Origin: an uncultured Christensenella sp.
Lineage (GTDB): Bacteria; Bacillota; Clostridia; Christensenellales; Borkfalkiaceae
Direction of reading: 5' to 3'
Assembly: GCA_910578765.1 (NCBI GenBank)
Contig: CAJTRW010000020.1
Location: 11,625 to 36,609, forward strand
Length of the DNA stretch: 24,985 nucleotides
Shown here: piece after piece, positions 7,140 to 13,207 of the stretch
Position numbering within the stretch: position 1 is the stretch's first letter
Layout: every line of letters begins with the position of its first letter
Notes under the pieces: generated by a model
Database searches by the model: none
The model's input: only the letters and a program-made list of their open reading frames with translations
What the model was told of the DNA's origin: nothing
Translations under genes and position numbers: made by a program

Positions 7140-8318
7140 ATGATAACAGTAAAAAATGCCGACGCGGCTTTGAAGGATTACTATCTGGACGCGGTGTCGG
7201 GTCAGCTTAACGGGGGTATTTCACCCTTCTTCAACGCGATTGAAAAAAGCGCGGAAAACGTCTGCGGCAAGGACGTTAAAATTGCCGTGGCGCGCGGCTT
7301 CACGGGCAATATAATTGCGGGCGCGGAGGACGGGGATTTGCCCGACCCTTTTTCAAACAGGTACGCCTGCATTTCGCTGCCGCTTAAAAATTTGTACGGC
7401 GCGGTTGAGATAAGCGACAAGGCGCTGCGCGCTTCGCGCGCGTCGTCGGGGGCGTTTGTCAACCTTTTAAACGCGGAAATGGAAGCGCTTATCGCCGGGG
7501 CGAAAAGCAACTTCGGGCGGATGCTGTTCGGCGACGGCAGCGGAAAGCTTTGCACTATTAAGAAGAAAATTTCCGACAAAGAATACGGCGTGGACTGCGC
7601 GAAGGAATACTTCCGCGGCATGCAGGTCGACGTGTACAGCGTGGCGGGCGCGCTTGCCTACGGCGGCGCGGGAATGTTCGTCGCAAAGGTCAATACAGCC
7701 GCGGGAACGGTGACGTTCGACAGGGATATCACCGACGCGATTGTAAACGGCGCCATATATGTGCACGCTTCCAAGGGCGGAGAGCTGACGGGGCTGGGCG
7801 CGCTGTTCGACGGCGAAACCCTTTACGGATACAATAAGGCGGACGAGCCGTACTTTGCGCCCCGAAAGACGGACGCGTGCGGAGCGCTTACCGAAACGGC
7901 TTTAAGCGACGTGCTGGACGCGGCGGAGGAAAATTACGACAGTAAAATAAATATGATACTCTGCTCCTTTGCGACGCGCAAAAAAATTGCCGCGCTTGTG
8001 GACGCAAACAGGCGCGTGGTCAACACGATAGACGCGCGCACGGGCTACGGCGCGGTCACGGTAAACGACGTGCCCGTTTACGCCGACAAATACTGCCCCG
8101 ACGACAGAATTCTTTTTTTGAACACGGACGACTTCACCCTGTGCCAGCTTTGCGACTGGGAGTGGTTGGAGGACGAGGACGGCAGAATTTTAAAACAGAT
8201 ACCCGGCAAGGCGGCTTACGGCGCGACGCTTGTAAAGTATGCCGAGCTGGTCTGCCGCAAGCCCTGCGGTCAGGCTATGCTGTATAATTTTACTTCCGGC
8301 GAAACCGACGGCGAGTAA
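7140..8318 (+). CDS. Phage major capsid protein (HK97-fold)
   Basis: This 392-residue protein would form the shell of the virus head. The N-terminal part (ISPFFNAIEKSAENVCGKDVKI, then FTGNIIAGAEDGDLP and LYGAVEISDKALRAS) matches the general pattern of HK97-fold coat proteins: an N-arm, an E-loop rich in Gly, then the P-domain spine helix. The C-terminal part (ILFLNTDDFTLCQLCDWEWLED) fits the A-domain and P-loop strands. P22 coat is 430 residues. It has a strong GGAGG site, and the 110-bp gap before it contains several TACGAAAA-like repeats. It is followed not by the next head gene but by 400 bp of host-type repeats. The frame is intact, with codon use like its neighbours. Confidence 0.85.
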   Translation: MITVKNADAALKDYYLDAVSGQLNGGISPFFNAIEKSAENVCGKDVKIAVARGFTGNIIAGAEDGDLPDPFSNRYACISLPLKNLYGAVEISDKALRASRASSGAFVNLLNAEMEALIAGAKSNFGRMLFGDGSGKLCTIKKKISDKEYGVDCAKEYFRGMQVDVYSVAGALAYGGAGMFVAKVNTAAGTVTFDRDITDAIVNGAIYVHASKGGELTGLGALFDGETLYGYNKADEPYFAPRKTDACGALTETALSDVLDAAEENYDSKINMILCSFATRKKIAALVDANRRVVNTIDARTGYGAVTVNDVPVYADKYCPDDRILFLNTDDFTLCQLCDWEWLEDEDGRILKQIPGKAAYGATLVKYAELVCRKPCGQAMLYNFTSGETDGE

Positions 8319-8339
8319 CGGCTTAACGGCGGGGGAGGG

Positions 8340-8695
8340 GCGGTATGGAGAGGTGTTGTTGTGGGATCCACTCATCAGTCACTGCGTGACAGCTGTCTCG
8401 GCAACCGTAAGGAAAACGGTTGCCTCGGGCACCGCAAACGCAGTATATGCTTTTGCTCATCTCGGACGGCAAAACAGCGGATGTCCGCTGTTTTGAGAAA
8501 TCCATCCTCGTCCCCGAGGGGAAGCCGAGATTCTTCGCGTTGCTCAGAATGACGGTGGGGGGTGGGGAATTGTATGGAGGTGACCCCTCATCACCGCTGA
8601 CGCGGAGCTTCCCCCCGAGGGGAAGCCGAGATTCTTCGGCAAGCCTCAGAATGACAGGATACTTCGTTCGGAATGACAAGGTGGGGGGATAGGGG
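8340..8695. repeat. Repeat block inserted between coat and connector genes
   Basis: The 400 bp between 8319 and 8718 hold no credible gene. They contain a partial two-hairpin unit at 8371-8394 and a clean composite unit at 8581-8655 with CCTCATC, a CTTCCCC/GGGGAAG-type stem and the ATTCTTCGGCAAGCCTCAGAAT hairpin. Further ATTCTTC and TTCGGAATGAC units lie at about 8530-8553 and 8655-8680, and G-rich tails at 8554-8568 and 8681-8695. The 8400-8494 part carries two extra hairpins not seen in the other blocks. Open frames on both strands here are repeat translations. Confidence 0.85.
8400..8494 (+). other. Two strong hairpins inside the repeat block
   Basis: GGCAACCGT (8400-8408) pairs perfectly with ACGGTTGCC (8416-8424). 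AAAACAGCGGA (8471-8481) pairs perfectly with TCCGCTGTTTT (8484-8494). The second has the shape of an intrinsic terminator (GC stem, then TTTT) and could end the transcript that carries the coat gene. Confidence 0.5.
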
Positions 8696-8718
8696 GCTTA
8701 ATACAAGGAGGAAAAAAT

Positions 8719-9276
8719 ATGAGAGTTAAAGACGTTTTGATTTGTGCGCTGGGCAAGCTTAACCTGCGCGAAACGGCGGAAAAAATTGCTTCGGGCGGGC
8801 AGACGGACAGCTTCGAAAACGAAGCGGTGAAAACGCTTGTCTGCTGTTATAACGCGGTCGAGGACGAGTTGGCGCGGAGATATCTTCCGCTTACCGCGCG
8901 GGATAAGCTTTCTTCGCCGGACGGCGTTTACGTCTATGCGAGCTTTTCGCGCACGCCCGTAAAAATAAAGCGCGTGCTTTCGGACGGAAAGGAAATTGCG
9001 TTCACGCAGGAGGCGGACCGTCTTACCGCGGACAGCGCAAGCGTGACGGTGGAGTACTTTTACGCGCCCGAAAAAAAGAAGCTTGACGATTTTTGCGAGT
9101 GCTCGGCGCAGGCGGGGGTCAACCTTATGGCGGACGGCATGGCTTCGGAATACTGCTTCATTAACGGAGAGGCGGACATGGCGGACGCGTTCGAGGCGAA
9201 GTACCGCAGCGCCATAGACGCGGCGCAAAGTAAAATTCGCGACAGGATACACCTGCCGCCGCGGAGATGGATATGA
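8719..9276 (+). CDS. Probable head-tail connector (gp4-like position)
   Basis: This 185-residue protein starts with VKDVLICALGKLNLRE, then a helical segment with YNAVEDELARRYLPLTARDKL, a beta-rich middle (YVYASFSRTPVKIKRVLSDG) and a long C-terminal helix (EAKYRSAIDAAQSKIRDRI). Helical bundle plus beta domain and a size near P22 gp4 (166 residues) fit a head-completion adaptor that binds the portal. The gene order after the coat gene is also that of P22 gp4. The match is by architecture and position, not by a diagnostic motif. It has a strong AAGGAGG site at 8705-8711. The stop overlaps the next start as ATGA at 9273-9276. Confidence 0.6.
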   Translation: MRVKDVLICALGKLNLRETAEKIASGGQTDSFENEAVKTLVCCYNAVEDELARRYLPLTARDKLSSPDGVYVYASFSRTPVKIKRVLSDGKEIAFTQEADRLTADSASVTVEYFYAPEKKKLDDFCECSAQAGVNLMADGMASEYCFINGEADMADAFEAKYRSAIDAAQSKIRDRIHLPPRRWI

Positions 9277-10435
9277 GCGGCAGGGTGAAGTTCGACCTGA
9301 TAAAAAACTGTCTGCCGGTAAACAGCGCGGTTGACAACGGGCGGTTAGTTCCCGCGCTTGCGCCCGCTTATCAGCGCGAAGCGCCCGCGCGGATACGGGG
9401 CGCTTTTGCTTGGGGGGAGGACGTGTTTGCGGTGTGCCGCGAGGACGGAAGCGTGTATATTTCTTCGGGTATGAATTTCTTACCCGCACAGACGGTAAGG
9501 TTTTTGCCGTTTCCGACGTGAAGGACGGGGAAAGGCGCAATCTTCTGGTTTGCGGCGATACGGCGTATGAAAGCGGCGGGCAAAGCTTTTCACTTTTAAG
9601 CGGCGTGCGGTTTGTATGCGGCGCAATGTGCCGCGGCAGGCTTTTTGCTTCCGACGGAAAAAAGATTTACTGGTCGGGCGGGGGCGGCGCGGAAGATTGG
9701 AGCGGGGGTATATACGGCGCGGGCAGTCTTGTACCCGACCCGTGGCGCGGTGAAATTTGCAATATCGTCAACTTCCGCGGAAAAATAGCCGTTGTCGCGG
9801 AATACGGAATTACGGCGGTTTCCGTGTCCGGCGCGCCGGAAAAGTTTGCGGTGGAAAGCACGGAAACGGACGCGGACGGCATTTTGCCCGACACCGCCGC
9901 CGTCGCCGCGGGGGAGCTGTTTTTCTTTACTCGGTCGGGGCTGAAAAGCTTTGACGGGGCGCGGATAAAGTCAATAGTTCACCGCTGCGGGGAGGATATT
10001 TTTTCGCCGTGCGGCGCGTGCGGCTTCGGGGATAAATATTTTGCCGCGTGCGGGTCGGAAACGCTGGGGCGGGCGGTATTCTGTTACGACGCTTGCGCAA
10101 AGGAAAGCTATCTTGCGGACGTTGCGGCGGAGGCGGTCTGCGCGGGCGGCAGCGTTTACGCGTTTGCGGACGGCGGCATGTACCGTCTGGAACGCGGCTC
10201 GGGTGCGCGGGCGTTTGCGGGCGGAAACTTCGGTACGGGCGGGAAAAAAGTTTTGCTGTCGCTTGCAGCGGCGGGCGCCGAAAGGGCGGTTGTTACGGGC
10301 GGCGGAAAAGAGCACGCGTTTTCGCTTTCGGGCGGGGCGGCGTTTCCCGTATTCTCCGCGGAAAACATAACCGTGGAAATTTCGGGCGGGGGCGCAATAG
10401 AAAACGCCGTTGCGGAGGTGGGCTATGGAGTATGA
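9273..10435 (+). pseudogene. gp10-like packaged-DNA stabilisation protein, split by a frameshift
   Basis: Two overlapping open frames (to 9521, and from about 9410 to 10435) look like one gene of about 387 codons. The first reads WGEDVFAVCREDGSVYISSG and then becomes nonsense. The second becomes sensible from about 9472 (YEFLTRTDGKVFAVSDVKDG) and continues with beta-propeller-like repeats such as RLFASDGKKIYWSGGG and IVNFRGKIAVVAEYGITAVS. Restoring one G in the short G-run at about 9468-9471 joins the two smoothly. P22 gp10 proteins plug the portal after packaging, and these repeats and the position after a gp4-like gene suggest that family. The start at 9273 is chosen over 9267 because GGAG (9263-9266) is then correctly spaced. 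It could be a true mutation or a sequencing error; no slippery heptamer supports programmed shifting. Confidence 0.7.
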
Positions 10436-10910
10436 TATTATCGATATTCCTCAGGAGGAGTACGGGCGGCTTTCCTCCGCGCAGATAAAACTTCTGCGTG
10501 CGGCGCAGGGCAAAAAAAATACGCTCGCGCGCGAGGCGGAGGAAAAGGTGCGGGAGTTTGCGTTTGCCGCAAGCGCACGGGGAACGCATTACTCCACGCT
10601 TACCGGCGACGCGCGGACGGAAATTTACGCGCGGCTGGATTACGACGTCGCCGTGCTTGCGGACAACCTTATTTACGATATGAGTCTGGTTCCGTCGGAG
10701 AAGCCGCCGCCCGCGACAGGCGACGGGTACGTGGTGGATTACACCCTTTCGTACAGCGCGCGCTACGTCGCGGTGAGGAATTACTACATGACGGTAGAAG
10801 ACCCCAAGCAAAGGCTTGCCCTTTTTGCCGCGGACGAAACCGCGAAAAAATATCTTGCGGGGTATTATTCCGCGCTGTATAACGTGCTGTCTGCGTATGC
10901 GGGGGAGTGA
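10425..10910 (+). CDS. Last gene of the head cassette, unknown function
   Basis: This 161-residue protein starts at the ATG at 10425, eleven bases before the end of the preceding frame, with GGAGGTG at 10414-10420. The N-terminal half is helical and charged (YGRLSSAQIKLLRAAQGKKNTLAREAEEKV). The C-terminal half has many Tyr residues (YTLSYSARYVAVRNYYM, YLAGYYSALYNVLSAYAGE). In P22 the next gene after gp10 is the tail needle gp26, but the sequence here does not show the long trimeric coiled coil expected for a needle, so that name is not used. It is the last recognisable phage gene; host repeats begin about 10 bp after the stop. Confidence 0.65.
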   Translation: MEYDIIDIPQEEYGRLSSAQIKLLRAAQGKKNTLAREAEEKVREFAFAASARGTHYSTLTGDARTEIYARLDYDVAVLADNLIYDMSLVPSEKPPPATGDGYVVDYTLSYSARYVAVRNYYMTVEDPKQRLALFAADETAKKYLAGYYSALYNVLSAYAGE

Positions 10911-10920
10911 GCGGTTTGCG

Positions 10921-11220
10921 GCTGACGCCCCCTCGTCGGTCGGTGCGTGGCGGTTTTAAAAAGGAGGGGTGACCCCTCATCAGTCACTGCGTGGCAGCTT
11001 CTCCCTCGGGAGAAGCCTGAGATTCTTCGGCAAGCCTCAGAATGACAATGGGGGGGGAATGACAGCAAAACGTCATACTGAGCGTCAGCGAAGTATCTGA
11101 AAGATTGCCAACTTCGTTTTACACTGTTTTATTGAAAAGATTCTTCGCGTTGCTCAGAATGACAAGGTGGGGACCCCTCATCCGTCCGCTTCGCGGACAC
11201 CTTCCCCCCGAGGGGAAGGC
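10921..11220. repeat. Composite repeat block after the phage cassette
   Basis: The 438 bp between 10911 and 11348 have no gene. A decayed unit lies at 10927-10955. A full unit (10969-11047) has CCTCATC, GTCAC-tgc-GTGgC, CTTCTCCC/GGGAGAAG and the GGCAAGCC type of ATTCT hairpin. A reverse-oriented variant lies at about 11068-11108, an ATTCTTCGCGTTGC unit at 11137-11164, and a second two-hairpin unit at 11171-11220 with GTCCGC-ttc-GCGGAC. A purine-rich tract and a G-quadruplex motif follow. Confidence 0.85.
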
Positions 11221-11275
11221 TGAGGGTGCGGTAGGATTGGGAGTATGGGTAGGAGCAGTAACAGTAACAGGAGTA

Positions 11276-11298
11276 GGGGCAGGGGCAGGGGAAAAGGG
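11276..11298 (+). other. G-quadruplex motif next to a promoter
   Basis: Three GGGG runs separated by CA, then AAAA and GGG, fit the canonical four-run G-quadruplex pattern with short loops. It lies 12 bp upstream of the -35 box of the methyltransferase promoter. The preceding GGAGCAGTAACAGTAACAGG is a short tandem repeat. Confidence 0.65.
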
Positions 11299-11310
11299 TA
11301 TTTAAATTAC

Positions 11311-11346
11311 TTTACTTTTATGCTGTGTTTTGATATAATTCTTTTC
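11311..11346 (+). promoter_or_regulatory. Promoter with a 3-nt predicted leader
   Basis: TTTACT (11311-11316), a 17-bp spacer and TATAAT (11334-11339) form a strong sigma-A promoter. The start expected at 11346 leaves only CAT before the ATG at 11349. There is no Shine-Dalgarno sequence (the upstream bases are TTCTTTTCAT). Confidence 0.7.
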
Positions 11347-11348
11347 AT

Positions 11349-12215
11349 ATGAAAACCGCCGATGACTGGAAAGAATATAAAATATTGGCTACCGCCAACG
11401 GTATGAAGAAGGAAAACTGGAACGGCGTAGTTTTGCTCCGTCCCGACCCGCAGGTAATTTGGCAGGGCGCGGATTTGGATACTTCCGACGTTAACGCCGT
11501 CTACCGCCGCAGCGACAGGGGCGGCGGATACTGGGACGTGAAAAAGCAGTTCCCGCCCGAGTGGGTAATCGCCTATAAAGATTTGCGCTTCAAAGTCAAG
11601 CCTATGGGCTTCAAGCACACGGGGCTTTTCCCCGAGCAGGCGGTGAATTGGGACGCAATGCGTTCCTTAATAGAAAACGCCAAAAAGCGCGACCCCGAAA
11701 GGGAAATTAAAATTTTAAACCTTTTTGCGTATACGGGCGGGGCTTCCGTCGCGTGCGCCAAGTCGGGCGCGCTGGTCACGCACGTGGACGCGGCGCGCGG
11801 CATGGTGGAGCGCGCCGGCGAGAACGCAAGGCTTTCCGGCATAGAGGGCGGCATACGCTACATAGTTGACGACTGCATGAAGTTCGTCGCGCGCGAGCAG
11901 CGCAGGGGCAACCGCTACGACGCGGTTATTATGGACCCGCCCAGCTACGGAAGGGGTCCCAACGGCGAAATGTGGAAGATTGAGGATAATTTGTACAAAA
12001 TTGTCGAAATTTGTACAAAATTATTGAAGGAGAGGCCTCTTTTCTTTCTTATCAACAGTTATACGACGGGTTTACAGCCCGAGGCGCTGAAAAATATTTT
12101 AAAGCTTACGCTTAAAGACTTCGACGGAGAGGTTGAGGCTTACGAAGTGGGCATACCTACCGCGGAGGGTATAAACCTGCCGTGCGGGGCGAGCGGAATG
12201 TTTTTAGGAAGGTAA
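11349..12215 (+). CDS. Class I SAM-dependent rRNA methyltransferase (RlmI-like)
   Basis: This 288-residue enzyme transfers a methyl group from S-adenosylmethionine, most likely to a base of ribosomal RNA. The SAM-binding motif I is LNLFAYTGGAS (123-133), the acidic loop is HVDAARG (145-151), and the catalytic motif IV is DPPSYGRG (196-203), a form typical of base methyltransferases of the RlmI/RlmK family. The N-terminal PUA domain of E. coli RlmI is missing, as in many short family members. It is followed after 3 bp by a pseudouridine synthase gene, so two RNA-modifying enzymes share a transcript. A 15-bp sequence is present twice within the gene (11988-12002 and 12008-12022). The mRNA is predicted to be nearly leaderless. 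The exact target base cannot be told. Confidence 0.88.
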   Translation: MKTADDWKEYKILATANGMKKENWNGVVLLRPDPQVIWQGADLDTSDVNAVYRRSDRGGGYWDVKKQFPPEWVIAYKDLRFKVKPMGFKHTGLFPEQAVNWDAMRSLIENAKKRDPEREIKILNLFAYTGGASVACAKSGALVTHVDAARGMVERAGENARLSGIEGGIRYIVDDCMKFVAREQRRGNRYDAVIMDPPSYGRGPNGEMWKIEDNLYKIVEICTKLLKERPLFFLINSYTTGLQPEALKNILKLTLKDFDGEVEAYEVGIPTAEGINLPCGASGMFLGR

Positions 12216-12218
12216 TTT

Positions 12219-12908
12219 ATGCAGGAAAACGAGCTTGTTATTTTACACGAGGACAACCATATCCTTGTTGTGCTTAAACCGCAGAACGAGCCCTGCTGTC
12301 CCGACGCTACGGGGGACGTCAACACGCTTGACAGGGTAAAAAGCTATATAAAGACGGCTTACGGCAAGGCGGGCAACGCCTATGCCGGACTTATTCACCG
12401 TCTGGACAGGCCGACCGGCGGGGTTATGGTTTTCGCCAAAACGTCAAAGGCGGCGGCAAGGCTTTCGGAACAGCTTAAAAACAAGGGCTTTTCCAAACGG
12501 TATTACGCCGTGCTTTGCGGCGTTCCGTCCAAAAAAAAGGGGCTGCTTGAAAATTACCTGAGGAAGAACTCGGTCAATAACTGCGTTTACGTTTGCACGC
12601 CGGCGGAGGAGGGGGCGAAGCTTGCCTCGCTCGAATACGAGATAACGGACAGCCGCGACGGTCTTGCGCTGGCGGATATAAACCTGCTTACGGGCAGGAC
12701 TCACCAGATACGCGTGCAGTTTTCGGCGCTTAACTGCCCCGTTTACGGCGATATGCGCTACGGCGGCGAAAAGGCGGTTAAGGGCAAGCTTGCGCTGTGG
12801 GCGTATTCATTAAGCTTTACACATCCCGTCACGGGGGATAAGCTCAGGTTTATGGCGGAGCCGCCCGAAGGGTCGCCCTGGGATAAGTTTGCCGTAAAAT
12901 TAAAGTAA
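12219..12908 (+). CDS. RluA-family RNA pseudouridine synthase
   Basis: This enzyme converts uridine to pseudouridine in rRNA or tRNA. The 229 residues cover the catalytic domain: the active-site motif HRLDRPTGG (60-68) with catalytic Asp63, and the family motif LLTGRTHQIRVQF near residue 155. The order is that of RluA/RluD proteins. There is no N-terminal S4 domain, which makes it shorter than RluD (326) and closer to RluA (219). An AAGG site precedes the ATG, and only 3 bp separate it from the methyltransferase gene, so the two are co-transcribed. The coding end runs into an AAAGTA hexanucleotide repeat that supplies three in-frame TAA stops in a row. Confidence 0.92.
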   Translation: MQENELVILHEDNHILVVLKPQNEPCCPDATGDVNTLDRVKSYIKTAYGKAGNAYAGLIHRLDRPTGGVMVFAKTSKAAARLSEQLKNKGFSKRYYAVLCGVPSKKKGLLENYLRKNSVNNCVYVCTPAEEGAKLASLEYEITDSRDGLALADINLLTGRTHQIRVQFSALNCPVYGDMRYGGEKAVKGKLALWAYSLSFTHPVTGDKLRFMAEPPEGSPWDKFAVKLK

Positions 12909-12922
12909 AAGTAAAAGTAAAA
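12899..12922 (+). repeat. AAAGTA microsatellite carrying tandem stop codons
   Basis: About 3.5 copies of a 6-bp unit begin at the last codons of the pseudouridine synthase gene. In the gene's frame each copy reads AAG TAA, so three TAA codons follow one another. Confidence 0.75.
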
Positions 12923-12926
12923 CAGG

Positions 12927-12962
12927 TTGACAACGTATTTTTATTATAGTAAAATAAAAAGA
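12927..12962 (+). promoter_or_regulatory. Consensus promoter upstream of the repeat block
   Basis: TTGACA (12927-12932), a 17-bp spacer and TAAAAT (12950-12955) make the best -35 box near a gene start here. Transcription would begin near 12962, at a small hairpin (GACAAT...ATTGTC, 12961-12976). It would run through the repeat block into the gene at 13208, giving a leader of about 246 nt. Confidence 0.65.
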
Positions 12963-13189
12963 CAATGCGGGATTGTCGGTACGTCCGATAGGTCGGAATG
13001 ACAATGAGGTGACCCCCTCGTCAGTCACTGCGTGACAGCTTCTCCCGAGTGAGAAGCCGAGATTCTTCGCGTTGCTCAGAATGACAATGAGGGAAGGCTT
13101 GGAATGACAATGGGGTGACCCCTCATCCGTACGCTTCGCGTACACCTTCCCCCCCGATGGGAAGGCTTGGAATGACAATGAGGGAAGCC
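12961..13189. repeat. Repeat block forming the leader of the surface protein gene
   Basis: One full composite unit (13011-13084) has GTCAC-tgc-GTGAC, a CTTCTCCC-type stem with one mismatch, and the ATTCTTCGCGTTGC hairpin. A second two-hairpin unit (13113-13167) has GTACGC-ttc-GCGTAC, a third base-pair variant of the same stem. GGAATGACAATGAGGG tails are repeated at about 13081, 13100 and 13169. No gene is present. Confidence 0.85.
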
Positions 13190-13202
13190 TATAATAAGGA
13201 AT
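13167..13202 (+). promoter_or_regulatory. Second promoter formed at the edge of the repeat
   Basis: TTGGAA (13167-13172), 17 bp and TATAAT (13190-13195) predict a start near 13202, only 6 nt before the ATG at 13208. The -35 box lies inside the repeat tail. The AAGGA site (13196-13200) would be lost from this transcript but kept in one from 12962. Confidence 0.5.
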
Positions 13203-13207
13203 AAGTT

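Noticed and set aside
8323..8692. Open frames on both strands in the gap after the coat gene
   Set aside because: They are translations of the repeat units (for example VILSNAKNLGF) and overlap each other on opposite strands.
9411..9485. Programmed -1 frameshift in the gp10-like gene
   Set aside because: The G6 run at 9412-9417 lies upstream of where the first frame still makes sense, and no X-XXY-YYZ heptamer is present at the actual switch point.
8698..9540. 280-codon minus-strand frame opposite the connector gene
   Set aside because: Shadow of plus-strand phage genes; very basic, no ribosome site.
10425..10910. Tail needle protein gp26
   Set aside because: Position fits P22 order, but the sequence lacks the long heptad coiled coil of a needle.
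12900..13178. Minus-strand open frame of 92 codons
   Set aside because: It is again a repeat translation, and the strong plus-strand promoter at 12927-12962 runs through it.
12927..13207. Riboswitch in the leader of the surface protein gene
   Set aside because: The hairpins are those of the dispersed repeat family, not a unique conserved aptamer, and no terminator-antiterminator arrangement is seen.
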